NCBI GenBank assembly: GCA_027604185.1
Contig: JADGKB010000027.1
Span: 62,001 to 126,000, forward strand
Length of the DNA: 64,000 nt
Source: Boothiomyces macroporosus
Taxonomy: Eukaryota > Chytridiomycota > Chytridiomycetes > Rhizophydiales > Terramycetaceae
Reading direction: 5' to 3'
This document shows, one piece after another, positions 1 through 9,996 of this stretch. The first letter of the stretch is position 1. Each line of letters begins with the position of its first letter. The notes under the pieces were generated by a model that was not told the origin of the DNA, did no database searches, and was given only the letters and a program-made list of their open reading frames with translations. The translations under genes were made by a program, and so were the position numbers.

Positions 1-1
1 T

Positions 2-1177
2 GAAACGTTTGACCATGTATATCTCCAAGAGCAGCAGAGAATAAATCATTTTCGAAACCACTACGAAGTACGTGGTTTTAATACTAGCTGACAAGAAAAG
101 ATTTGCTCGTTAAAAATGTCAAACGCATGATTAAAACGGTGGAAAAAGAATATGGGAAACAAGAAGCCCAAAAGTTTGAATTTATATCTACTTCTTATGT
201 TCTTCCACAGGAGCATGCCCTCTTTCAGGAAGAATTCAAAAGGACACCTGGAGGGATTTGGATAATGAAGCCGGTCGGTAAAGCACAAGGAAAGGGGATA
301 TTCCTAATCAACAAAATGAGTCAGATTTCCAGCTGGAAAAAAGACCCAAGGATTAAAGGAAAGGGAGATGATGAAAGTCCAGAAGCTTACATTGTACAGA
401 GGTACATTGAAAATCCGTACTTGATTGGAGGCAAGCCATAATTAACAAAGGCAAAAAGTTTGATATCAGAGCATATGTATTAGTCACATCGTATTATCCT
501 CTAGTAGTTTACATACACCGAAACGGATTCTGCAGATTTTCAAACTCTCAATTTTCAATGAACGTTAAAGATATTTCAAACATGTATATTCATGCGACAA
601 ATGTTGCCATCCAAAAACATAATCCTAATTATGACGGCGACAAGGGATGCAAATGGTTACTAAGAAATTTAAAGACTTTTTTGGTAACCAAACACGGGAC
701 AAAAAAGATTGACGAGCTGTTTACAGAAATGGAAGCCTTAGTGGTGCGTAGCCTAATGAGTGTGCAAAAAGTAATGATCAATGACAAGCATTGCTTTGAG
801 CTTTACGGATACGATATTTTAATTGATGATAATTTGAAACCGTGAGTTGTATTGACGATAGATGGCTACTGGAAGTGAATGCGTCGCCATCATTGAGCGC
901 AGAAACACAATTTGACTATGACTTAAAGTATGCAATGCTCAATGACGCATTCAATGTGGTAGATTTAGAAAGAAAGTAAATATCGCATAATGCTAGATAC
1001 CAGGACAAGAATAAGTTGCGAACCAGAGTAGGCGGGTTTGATCTCGTTTATAATGATGGGCCGGTGAAGCATGAAAGGACGAGCAGCTATTCATCCTATC
1101 TTGGATGCTACCAACCTATTCCTAGGGCTCCCAGAGTAAAGAAGCGATTTGCTGCCAGAGAAAGGGCAAATAACTAA
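2..1177 (+). CDS. TTLL9: Tubulin polyglutamylase TTLL9-like (5' end cut by window)
   Basis: Tubulin-tyrosine-ligase-like ATP-grasp enzyme that adds glutamate chains to tubulin, typically in cilia and basal bodies. The exons join to 364 codons and match animal TTLL9 closely: [14 protein letters not shown] at the start, [18 protein letters not shown] (ATP-binding lysines), [46 protein letters not shown] (metal/ATP site) and the family tail [13 protein letters not shown]. Introns are at 68-87, 431-450 (GC-AG), 842-861 and 976-996, that is 20, 20, 20 and 21 nt. The N-terminus lies upstream of the window. Presence of this gene argues for a flagellated life stage; another TTLL class is possible but TTLL9 fits best. 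Confidence 0.93.
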
Positions 1178-1253
1178 TAAAATACAATAGTGTTTCACTT
1201 TATGCGGCGCAAAACTTTTTGACCTCAACAAATTTTTCGCACAAGTTATCGAG

Positions 1254-1448
1254 ATGTTTAAATTTTTACTAGGAGTAGCTGTTGGTATCTATATCGCTCA
1301 AGAATATTCCGACAAGGTAATCAGTGGCTGACCAAAGATGCCACCAATCAAATTGGTTGTCCAAAAGGTGGTAGAAATGGTTTCGAAAGAAGTTCAAACC
1401 GCCAAGGACGACAAGAGTGAAAAGAAGGACGCACCAAAAGAAGAATAA
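1254..1448 (+). CDS. STMP1-like mitochondrial microprotein (57 aa)
   Basis: A two-exon gene too short for normal gene finding. Exon 1 (1254-1316) encodes MFKFLLGVAVGIYIAQEYSD and K; a 21-nt intron at 1317-1337 follows; exon 2 (1338-1448) encodes a charged 36-residue tail. The N-terminal membrane helix with FLLG, VG, Y.AQ.Y resembles the animal short transmembrane mitochondrial protein 1 (STMP1/C7orf73), which has FLLG...VGMYLAQNYD at the same place. In animals STMP1 is an inner-membrane protein linked to respiratory complexes; the same role here is inference. The stop codon overlaps an AATAAA signal, and the convergent TBC1D19 gene ends only 11 bp away. Confidence 0.72.
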
Positions 1449-1459
1449 ATTCTGTTATA

Positions 1460-2778
1460 TTAGTTTCGCTCAATTACAAGAAAATGTTCTATTAATGGCA
1501 CCCACTTTAGCATTGACAAGTCATTGAAACAATTCTGGATTAATATTTCATTACCATAACTTCGGACCGAGATTTGCAGTTGAGCAAAAAGTCTCTTCTA
1601 AAGTCAAATATCGCAACCGCAGTAAGGGAAAGAATATCCAGAGAATCATATCCAATTATCCTGTCCCATAACAGCAGCACTTGGTCGCAGTCCAGTATAC
1701 CAACAAATGCGTACAAGATCCATTTAAAAGCAATTTCTAGAGGGCTGCAGTCTAAATTATGAGATAAATGGAAGAATAACTGTGCATCATGCTCTTTAAA
1801 GACATTTTCAAACAAGATTGATAGATAGAGGATAGATCCCTTCTTGTTGCATGGTATGTGTAGCTGGTGGAAATATCTGGTTAGCTTCATAGTACCTCAC
1901 ATACATTTCCCTGAATAGCAAATAAGCCTCCCCAGCATCAGTGAATAAATAGCACAGGGGCATTACGTACAATGATATTCCCCAAAAGGGATACATTCCA
2001 TTTGGAACCACTTGATACGTGTCCAAATCTTGTTTGAGTTTGAGTTACCTCTTTGTTCCAAATAATCAAGCCTGATATTATCCTTGATCCAGTCATCTCT
2101 GCTCCAATATAACAACACGTCTCGTATCATTTCTTCAAATACAAAATAACCATCGTCGTGCTGTGCATGTTTGGCATCAACTTGAATTATCCTGTCAATC
2201 ATTAAATCGTACATGGCGACTTTTTTGTTTAATGTATGCATAATTCTTTTCACCTAGTATTAGCAATGGCTACATGCGATGGGTAGTACTGCGCTATTTC
2301 CGATCTTAACACGATGCTCCATAATTCCGGACGCATACTAGAAGGAATTCCTTTTTTACAATATTTTTGTATTTGATGTGCTGATTGATTGACTAGCAAC
2401 TGTTCTCCTTCCGCGGTATGTTTTTGTACGAAATTCAAATCCAAAAGACATTCTTGATCCTGTAAGCCTATTTGAGGCACTATTGGATGTAAATCTCTGT
2501 ATTTTTCTTTTAATACAGCCAAGCTATCTGTATGCAATTGAATCGAAAAGGCGGACCAGATTCCCGGAGTGCTTGTTAATGATATTTTACTGTAACGGGG
2601 ATGAGCATTTGATGTTTTTCAGAGCGTCAAATAGATCCATATCGTCGTATAGACATATTTTTACGTGCTGTGCGTCCCATACTTTGGATGGGAAAATATT
2701 GTATGGGATACAAATGTTTGAAATCGCATCGCTTAATATTTCTTCTTTGTTTGCTATAAAAGACTGTTGCTCCTGCAT
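1460..2778 (-). CDS. TBC1D19: TBC1D19-type Rab-GAP domain protein
   Basis: A 406-aa TBC-domain protein, a class that stimulates GTP hydrolysis by Rab GTPases in membrane traffic. Six exons, with introns at 2572-2590, 2254-2273, 2029-2048, 1877-1895 and 1535-1554. Residues shared with animal TBC1D19 include DDGYFVFEEMIRDVLLYWSR, YPFWGISLYVMPLCYLF, LFREMYVRY, ILFENVFKEHDAQLFFHL, LEIAFKWILYAFVG, QVLLLWDRIIGYDSLDIL and the C-terminal LSMLKWVPLIEHFL. The usual catalytic TBC finger arginine and glutamine motifs are not obvious, as in animal TBC1D19, so GAP activity is uncertain. Start taken at the ATG at 2778 (MQEQQSF), 17 bp after the upstream gene's stop. Confidence 0.88.
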
Positions 2779-2795
2779 GTTGCGCTTAATTAAAG

Positions 2796-3319
2796 TCAAA
2801 GTACTTCTCTAACAACAGGTGAATTAATTTCCATCGCCATTCGCTCCAATCTTCGCCTAACCATTGCCTCTAGCTTTGAATTGGCAGCTGTAATTGAAGA
2901 TATCAGTTCAGTATGACAATTGTTAGAAATATATACTTGAAACCATCATGATTGGATCCGGAAAGTTCTTCTGCTCGTATTAATTGTATTTTATGGTGAG
3001 TCAAGATATGGTTTTCTATTAATTGACGCATATGTGTTTGCTCTATAAAAAGGTTTTGCATCCGTCCTTCGAAATCTGCAGTGACATCCTTTTCTTGCAG
3101 TATAGTTTCCTTTAATTACGATAAAAATACGAGTATTCTAGATCTGTTTGACCAATATGATGATGTATATTTCAATTCGTTTACCCATTTCTGCATGTCT
3201 AATTCTGAAAAAGTTTGAAACGCGTTTATTACTCTTGGCGAGCAAAAATTCAAGTCGATAGAAACAAATACTTTATTCAATTGGGCTCTGGTCTGTATTC
3301 GGACCTGCAGCAAATGCAT
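2796..3319 (-). CDS. Unrecognised protein, start uncertain
   Basis: Three exons (3319-3131, 3109-2937, 2916-2796) give at least 160 aa from the first in-frame ATG; the frame stays open upstream to about 3550 but that part lies antisense to ASF1. The protein is helical and charged (QKWVNELKYTSSYWSNRSR, then ILETILQEKDVTADFEGR) with a basic end MVRRRLERMAMEI. I do not recognise a family. The intron at 3110-3130 is normal (21 nt, GT-AG). The second, 2917-2936, must be removed to keep the frame but ends in TTG, giving a GT-TG intron. It lies head-to-head with ASF1 and tail-to-head with TBC1D19. An unseen 5' exon is possible. Confidence 0.55.
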
Positions 3320-3481
3320 TGAAACGGAAAGCTTCACGTCCTCGCATAATTTCAAGGAACCGAAAGCGAGCCCGTCAATTCTGTCTGGATACCATATCAA
3401 AACAAAAATTTCTTCTTTTGGAACCCAAACGCTTTGTCCTACTGTTTGAGACTTGTCCAGAAAGAGATTGAAATATTTTTC

Positions 3482-4096
3482 ATGTCGCTTGTAAATCTTG
3501 TTAATGTTGAAATTCTGAATAATCCAAGTGGTTATTTCGACAATTTTCAATTTGAAATCACTTTTGAAGTTCTCTCTGAATTACAAGAAGGTAAGCGGTG
3601 GTAACCGTAGATCTGGAATTTAAAGTTATTTATGTTGGCTCAGCAGAAAGCACAAACAATGATCAAGTGCTAGAGTCAGTAATGGTGGGACCAGGTATTT
3701 CATATGTAATCGTAGTTCCTGTTGGAGTCAGCAAATTCGTTTTAGAAGCACCAGCTCCAAAGGTGGAGCTAATTCCAGAATCTGATATCGTTGGTCTAAC
3801 GGTAATATCTAATTTATATAGGTCATGCTGTTGAGTTGCTTCTATAGAGACAAGGAATTTATCAGAGTTGGTTACTATGTCAATAACGATTATGTGGACC
3901 CAGAGTTGAGAGAAAATCCACCTAGTTCACCAGATTTCAGTAAGCTGTGTCGAAGTATTCTCGCTGAAAAACCAAGAGTAGCTTGTTCTCATATTAGGTA
4001 ACTAGGTTCCCAATCCCATGGGATAATTTGGAGGAGAAACAAGAAGAAAAAGTGCAAGACCAAGACATGTCCGAAGTAATGAATATTGAAGTCTAA
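3482..4096 (+). CDS. ASF1: Histone chaperone ASF1
   Basis: A 184-aa H3-H4 chaperone that hands histones to CAF-1 or HIRA in chromatin assembly. Exons 3482-3590, 3611-3801, 3822-3978 and 3999-4096; all three introns are exactly 20 nt. The immunoglobulin-like ASF1 core is clear: VEILNNPSGYFDNFQFEITF, DLEFKVIYVGSAES, DQVLESVMVGP, DIVGLTVMLLSC, FIRVGYYVNNDYVDPELREN and VTRFPIPWDN. The conserved acidic and VGP loop residues that contact H3 are present. After the core there is only a short acidic tail (about 24 residues, EEKQEEKVQDQD), much shorter than in budding yeast. Start at the ATG giving MSLVNLVNVEIL. Confidence 0.96.
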
Positions 4097-4404
4097 TTCA
4101 GATTGAACCAGCCGAGTAAATATCTAATAAACAAGTTGAAAATCCTGGAAAGAATATTTCGTCCGTAAAGTAGGCGTGATTGCTCTACATCCATATTAAG
4201 ATGGCGCACTAGAAACCGGATCAAAGTGACTCACTAGCTCCCTCAGAATCAATCGCATTAAGTGTGGAATCTTAATACTCTTTGGTTGGTTTCAAGAAAT
4301 TTCTCGAGTTTTCTTGGGGTTTCGGAAAAATGACTGGGCAAAAATCTCGAACATTCGGAGAGAGTATAAAAAGGCAATGCAGGCTGGCAGCGATATAAAA
4401 GAGT
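4097..4404 (+). promoter_or_regulatory. Heat-shock-type promoter with HSE array and TATA box
   Basis: The 308-bp gap before the gene at 4405 carries a heat shock element: alternating TTC and GAA units every 5 nt at 4291 (TTC), 4296 (GAA), 4301 (TTC), 4306 (GAG, one mismatch) and 4311 (TTC), with another TTC at 4321. A second smaller cluster, GAA-TTC-AGA with the same 5-nt spacing, sits at 4349-4361. A TATAAA box follows at 4365-4370, about 40 bp before the ATG. This is the textbook binding arrangement for trimeric HSF1. That the gene is heat induced is inference. Confidence 0.8.
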
Positions 4405-5682
4405 ATGCCACTTTATTATTTCAATCCAGCAGAATACGCGCCATCGCCATACGAACTGTATCAAGAACAGCTCAGAGCTGGTCGTTATCGCCAGATGCAA
4501 GAGCAGATGTACCAGGAAAGACTTCGCCAAGCTTACTTGGAACGGCTATACGAACAAAAACTCCAAGAACGATTGGAACAAATCTATCGTCAAAAGGCTC
4601 AAGAGGAATTGGAGCAATTAGTAGAAGCCAGGGTAAACCAACAACTGGCTCAAATGGGACTCTATCAGCCTGCTCGTCAACCAGTACGTCAAGCTGTTCA
4701 ACCAACTGACATCTATTACTATCCACAAGAAAGAAAGCAACCAGAATACCAAGTTTATTTGCGCTCTGGCCAAACTACTCCAACTCGCAGCCAACCAACC
4801 CACATTCCTATTGAAGCAAAGCAAGAAGTACCAAAACCAGTTAAACAAGAACCACAATATGTTAAAATATTTGTTCAATCTCCACAAGAATCTCAAAAGG
4901 AATGCTGTGAACCAAAGGAAAAGGCAAAGTGCTGCAAAGCAAGGTGTGACTCCAAATACAAGTGCCAAAAAGCAAAATCTGCAAGAAAAGCTTCTGAAAG
5001 GAATGTGGATGCAGTAAAGTCCTCAATTAACTCTGTGTTTGATGTTATCGAGCATCTGATGAACCAAACACAAGAATCCCAACAGAAACAAGAATCCCAA
5101 GAGTCTCAGAAACAAGAACAGCAGCAACCAAAGCAAACATCAAAGCCAATTAAAATACACATTGAAGACAAGAATGAAGAGCCACTTTCAATGATTGAAA
5201 AGCTAAGAAGAAACTCTGAAGTTCTACTAGAGCCAAAGGAATCCCTTAACGAAGTTGCTTCTGATGCTGAAACCCACGAAGATATCAAGGACGATGCTTC
5301 CGATACCTCCAACTTGTCAATGATTGAAAGATTAAAGGTTAAATCTGAAGCTATTTTGGAACAAAAGCAAGATGCCGCTCCAAAAGAACCTGAAATTCCA
5401 GTTGAAGAAATCCAAATTGCTGATGTTCCAGACACCAAAGACACTCTGGCTGTGGAGGATCAAAGTGCAAAAGTTGCTGAAACCGTGACTGCTACAGAAC
5501 CACAAGCTGAATCCAATGATAACTCTGAAAAGAAAGTAGAACCTGAACATGTCGAGATTCAAAAGCCAATTGAAAAACACGGAAGCAAAGATACGCTGAT
5601 GGAAGAAAACATGGAAGATTTACATATCCACAGTCCAAGATCTACAACGTCAGATACTTTTGAAATGGTTGCTAATGTTTAA
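4405..5682 (+). CDS. Putative heat-inducible coiled-coil, low-complexity protein
   Basis: A 425-aa intronless ORF. Residues 1-80 are a tyrosine/glutamine/arginine-rich amphipathic stretch (MPLYYFNPAEYAPSPYELYQ, then repeated QERL and QEQL units) predicted as coiled coil. The middle is Q/K/E-rich with a small cysteine cluster (KECCEPKEKAKCCKARCDSK). Two copies of a short motif, SMIEKLRRNSEVLLEPK and SMIERLKVKSEAILEQK, lie about 50 residues apart. No enzyme fold is visible. Some fungal BAG-domain or Hsp-related proteins start with a similar Y-rich, R/Q-rich segment, so a chaperone cofactor is possible but not shown. The promoter with heat shock elements is the best functional clue. Confidence 0.7.
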   Translation: MPLYYFNPAEYAPSPYELYQEQLRAGRYRQMQEQMYQERLRQAYLERLYEQKLQERLEQIYRQKAQEELEQLVEARVNQQLAQMGLYQPARQPVRQAVQPTDIYYYPQERKQPEYQVYLRSGQTTPTRSQPTHIPIEAKQEVPKPVKQEPQYVKIFVQSPQESQKECCEPKEKAKCCKARCDSKYKCQKAKSARKASERNVDAVKSSINSVFDVIEHLMNQTQESQQKQESQESQKQEQQQPKQTSKPIKIHIEDKNEEPLSMIEKLRRNSEVLLEPKESLNEVASDAETHEDIKDDASDTSNLSMIERLKVKSEAILEQKQDAAPKEPEIPVEEIQIADVPDTKDTLAVEDQSAKVAETVTATEPQAESNDNSEKKVEPEHVEIQKPIEKHGSKDTLMEENMEDLHIHSPRSTTSDTFEMVANV

Positions 5683-5858
5683 TAAAAAAGTTGTTTAAAG
5701 TTTCTGGACACCAAATCCTTGAAATTCGATCAAAAACGTATATATCCAGGAATTCGTATTTCTACAATTCGAGTTGGTTTGCCTCAACTCCAAGATCTTG
5801 AGTATTCCGTAATCGGAGTTTGATCACCATCGGAAAATCTATCTTTTTCACTTTTGAA

Positions 5859-7276
5859 ATGGAAAATGACATTCTGGCCACAGTTATAGAATATTGTAAA
5901 AACTTGGGGGGAAAAGAAAAAGAGTTGCTTTTACAAGAAACGATATCATTGGATAAAGTTTCCGGTCAGAACCATTTGCAGGAGTTGCTCCGACAGGCAT
6001 CTACGATGGATACCCTGTATTTGAATGAAAAACTGAATCCAAAGTATCTGGGAGTCTTAAAGATCATTTTAAAAGAAAGCAACTCCCTGGAGCGATTGAT
6101 TATCGACGGGTCATTTAATTCATTCAAACTAATAGAGTTCATTTTCACTAATTGTAAGATGCTGGCTGTATTCGATATTATCAGTATTCATGCGCTAATT
6201 TAGATCTAAGCGGACATCCTACCTTTGGAATTTGTGGGATTAATTGGGGTTTAGGGACAATGGTGAAATTAGAAATTCATGCTTGTGAACTTCACCAAAT
6301 GTACGATGGCAAAAGTGCTTTTCATGTGCTATGCAATGGATTAAAGGGAAATGAATACATATCAGAACTGTGCATTACTCACTGCTTTTTATCAGATGTT
6401 CATTGCAACGATATGGTGGAACTACTGTCCACCACCAAATGCGTTTCTGCATTGGTAATATATGGAAACAATTTCCAAGCTGAATCGGTAAAAGCTATAT
6501 GTAGCGCAATTCAATATTCAAATACAATCAGAAAACTCGATCTTTCACAAAAGCACATGGACACCCAAAGCCTCGCTTATTTATTTAAATTTGTAGAAGA
6601 ATATCAGAATTTAGAAGGGCTGGCACTATTTGAAGTGAACATTGAAGACGAAGCAATGGAATTACTTGTGTCAATGTTGGAAAAGTGTAAACTGACATCT
6701 TTGAACTGCTTAGGCTCAAAAGCATCCATCAATGGATTTCATTTACTCACACAAACGATTGCTCGCCATGATTACTTGGAAGAGGTAGATTTAACGGACA
6801 TCGATACAGGTGACGACTACCTCCAATGTAAATACGTTGGGGAAATGATTAGAACAAACAAGACAATATACAAGCTGGTATTTGAAAACTTTGACACTCT
6901 CTACATTGACGAAATCATCAATGGCTTGAAAGAAAATTATTATTTAAGCGGAATCAATCAAGAAGACGAAGACAATGAGGATATTTACTTGATAAAATAT
7001 ACAGAAAGAAACAAGATGATTCAAAACAAGGCAGCATTGGATTTCATTCGTGCAGCAAGAGGTTTAATAATCACACCTATTCCAAATGATCTGAAACTGT
7101 TCATTTGCAATTATTTAGCTGTTGCATGTATGATTCCGAAATCTAAACAAAAACTGCTCGTTTCAACGCTACTCAGTGTTGGGTCGATAGGGTTGTTAGT
7201 TGGTGAAGAAGAGTTTTCTAGAGAATTGTTGTTTGAGGCTTGCGCAAGGTATCAGAACGAGATCAAACAAGTGTAA
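5859..7276 (+). CDS. Leucine-rich-repeat (RNI-like) protein
   Basis: A 465-aa two-exon gene with one 20-nt intron at 6184-6203. The chain carries ribonuclease-inhibitor-type LRR units, for example YISELCITHCFLSDVHCNDM, IRKLDLSQKHMDTQSLAYL, YQNLEGLALFEVNIEDEAM and YLEEVDLTDIDTGDDYLQ, each with the L..L.L pattern and a following helix. The C-terminal third is not LRR and has a hydrophobic patch (KLFICNYLAVACMI, LLSVGSIGLL) of unclear role. No F-box or kinase is seen. The family is too general to assign a function. The start is the ATG of MENDILATVIEY; an earlier in-frame codon is TTG. The 3' end is 26 bp from the convergent dynein gene. Confidence 0.8.
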
Positions 7277-7302
7277 ATATTAAATATAATGCAAACATTT
7301 TA

Positions 7303-9056
7303 TTAGGCGTTTTGGTATTCTCTAATGATTTTAACAAAATTTTGAGTATCGTCTGGTTTAGGTTTGATCAGCTAAGATTAGTGATATTTTACATGTCCAA
7401 CTTCGTAAATTTGGATACTGCCGTCTAAAGACCCACATGCAACTTTGTTTCCCAGCTTATCCCATGCCAGTTTGTTGTATCCACGTTCACTAGGTGACTG
7501 AATTGATGAGATTGGAATTTCGGAATTGATCAAGTTGAATAGATCCAAATTCCCTGAGCCGTCTACGCTTGCAAAAACTGATGGATGGGTTGGGCACCAT
7601 TTTACATCTGCGATAAAGTCCCTAGATTCTTCAAATGATTTGATTGGCTTTATAGTAGATGATGATTTGTACTGTTGCGTATTCCACAGCTTTATGGTCC
7701 AATCAAACGAGCTTGATAAAATTAGATTCTGAAAATCTGGATGCATAGACGGATGGGGATCTAAAGCACTTACACTGCTCTTATGGTCTTCGTATGATAC
7801 ATTTGAATCAATTCCAGCTTTGATTCCAGCTCTTTCGAACCTATTTACTTGATAAATGTTTCCCTTTTCGGAGCCAACATACAAAACTGAGGTTTCTGAA
7901 TTCAAGAAAGCGTGGCAAGTAACTGATACATCATCTGCCATGTTTATGTCTGGCGATAAAGTGATTTCAATCAATTCTTGAGGGTTGGCCAATGTATCCA
8001 ATTGCCAAGTACAAATAACTCCATCTGTTGATATGGAAACCAAATTATGAGCGTTTTGTGTCCCAACTATCGACATTGAATATACAGGATGAGAATGTCC
8101 AGGAGAGGATAACGATGTTGATAAAACTGGTGTATTCTTTGCTCTTGTGTCCCATATTAATACTTGGCCAGAGTAAGTTCCTCCTATTACCAAAGAAGGA
8201 TGAAATGGAGAGAATTTGGCGGTGGTTACATCCGACTAAGTTAGAAATGGTTACTTGTGCATGCAAAATGAATTCAGGTCGTTCTGAAAGGTGCATATTC
8301 CATACTAATACCAAACCATCAGATTCATTAATATTGGTAACGTTCTTGTTGTAAGATCCTAGACATAGTTCAGGGAAAAGAGTTGACCAATCCAAGTCAG
8401 TTACCTGTCTATTTCTAGTCCACCGGTCATGCTGAAATTGTTTGTAGAGCTTGATTCCTGAAATATTCTTTTCCTGAGATATTCCCTGGGTGTAATCAAT
8501 TAAAAAGTCGTACTCCTCTTCCAATGCACGCTCCATAATCTTGGACGACTTTTCGAAAAACTCTGTAAATTCCACTGAATTGAGAAGGTTCAATTTCTCT
8601 GTTTCCGTCAATTCTGCAACTGGGCTTAAAACATCCTCTTGAGCTGGGATTTCTACTTGCACTTTTTCAGTAATAAGTTCCTTGGCCTCAGCAGCGACAG
8701 GGATATCGTCCGTTTGCATTTCTTTCGAGTACATTACTCTTTCCTCTGGTAGAAAGTCAAATACGCCAATGCTTTCGATTGACAATTCCCTTGTTATTTG
8801 CACTGGTTTTGGTTGCGGTTCTTCTGGGAAGAGTTGCTCACTGCTGTCTCTCAGACTGTTGAAGGATTTCCATTCTTCCCCAGGAGGGCCAATCAATGAA
8901 TTTACCAAATCTTCTACTTCTTTTCCAGTGATCTCGTTAGTAACTAATTACTGATGCGAATGAAGTCGCTGATTCCGATCGCATTAATTTCGCCTGTTTC
9001 AACTGGAGGAGCCTCTCTCTCTTCTTTTCAATTTCCTTTTTCCTTTCGCTTTCCAT
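7303..9056 (-). CDS. DYNC1I: Cytoplasmic dynein 1 intermediate chain
   Basis: A 564-aa WD40 subunit that links dynein heavy chain to light chains and dynactin. Exons 9056-8952, 8932-8255, 8235-7393 and 7371-7303; introns 19, 19 and 21 nt. The N-terminal charged helix (MESERKKEIEKKRERLLQLK) is the p150Glued/NudE-binding region, followed by a light-chain-binding segment around YSKEMQTDDI (LC8/Tctex-type KxMQT site). The C-terminal half has WD repeats with strong identity to animal DYNC1I: LVIGGTYSGQVLIWDTR, HPVYSMSIVGTQNAHNLVSI, SSSFDWTIKLW, VKWCPTHPSVFASVDGSG. It is the cytoplasmic and not an axonemal intermediate chain. Its ATG lies 25 bp from that of CstF64 on the other strand. Confidence 0.95.
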
Positions 9057-9081
9057 GATTTCAGCTTTTAATTTTTTTCTA

Positions 9082-9888
9082 ATGTCAAGTAAATCTGGGA
9101 GTAAATCGGTATTCGTTGGGAATATCCCTTACGACATGACTGAGACGCAACTCAGTGAAATCTTTTCAGAAGTTGGACAAGTGTTGGATATGCGATTCGT
9201 GTTTGACAAAGAAACAGGAAGACCAAAAGGGTTTGGATTTTGTACATTTCAAGATGCAGAAACAGCAGCAAGTGCTATCAGAAACCTAAACAAGTACGCC
9301 ATCAATGGTAGAGAGCTGAAGGTTGCTTATGCGGACAAGGATAACGATGCCCCAGTACAGAAGGAAGAAACCATGGATGTTCTTGGAGTTATTAAATCCA
9401 TCTCACCAATGGAGATAACAGCGATACTTGCTAATTTGAAAGGAATGATACAGAAAGATCCTAACCAGGCGACTGCCCTTCTCGCTTCAGATCCACCTTT
9501 GGCTTTTGCTGTATTCCAAGCACTCCTAACTATGAACCTTGTAGACCAACAATCAAAGCAAGTACTATGTTTATTAATTGCAGAAAATATTACAGTCAAA
9601 GTTCCACACGAACAGCACATACCAACCTCCAATTCAGCAAATGCCTCCTCCAGCCATGCAACCACCAATGGTTTCCATGCAGCCAGTAGGCATGCCTTAT
9701 GGACAAGTGCATCCAATGCAAGCTCAGCAAGTGCAGGATCAGCAAAAGGTAACTCTTTGTTAAGTAAGCAATTATTGTTACAAATCGTCAATCTAACGCC
9801 AGAGCAAATACAGGCATTCCCTCCAGAGGAAAGGCACAAGATATTGCAATTACGAGCGCAGCTACTCGGTGGTGCAGCTCCTCAATAA
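9082..9888 (+). CDS. CSTF2: Cleavage stimulation factor 64 kDa subunit (CstF64/Rna15)
   Basis: A 254-aa pre-mRNA 3'-end processing factor that binds GU/U-rich downstream elements. Exons 9082-9561, 9584-9748, 9769-9888; introns 22 and 20 nt. One N-terminal RRM (SVFVGNIPYDMTETQLSEIF, RNP1 PKGFGFCTF), the hinge that binds CstF77/symplekin (VDQQSK region), a short M/P/Q-rich linker (PPPAMQPPMVSMQPVGMPYG) and the small C-terminal three-helix domain (IVNLTPEQIQAFPPEERHKI). An in-frame ATG at 9055 overlaps the dynein start on the other strand; 9082 is preferred. The two introns together total 42 nt, so a transcript keeping both is still open. The stop overlaps AATAAA. Confidence 0.95.
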   Translation: MSSKSGSKSVFVGNIPYDMTETQLSEIFSEVGQVLDMRFVFDKETGRPKGFGFCTFQDAETAASAIRNLNKYAINGRELKVAYADKDNDAPVQKEETMDVLGVIKSISPMEITAILANLKGMIQKDPNQATALLASDPPLAFAVFQALLTMNLVDQQSKQVLCLLIAENITVKVPHEQHIPTSNSANASSSHATTNGFHAASRHALWTSASNASSASAGSAKGNSLLSKQLLLQIVNLTPEQIQAFPPEERHKILQLRAQLLGGAAPQ

Positions 9889-9996
9889 AAATAATAGTAA
9901 CCAAGTAGCTGATATTGAATTAATCCTTTGTTTATGAATTGAATCCTTATACATTTGAAAAGCAATTTTTTCCTTACTTTGTAAAGCAATCGTGAA

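Noticed and set aside
2917..2936. U12-type (AT-AC) explanation for the odd intron ends
   Set aside because: Donor is GTATAT with the same short TAAC branch as U2-type introns here; no ATCC or TCCTTAAC elements.
9327..9839. 170-aa minus-strand ORF opposite CstF64
   Set aside because: Antisense shadow of an A/Q/P-rich coding region; no ATG-led family match.
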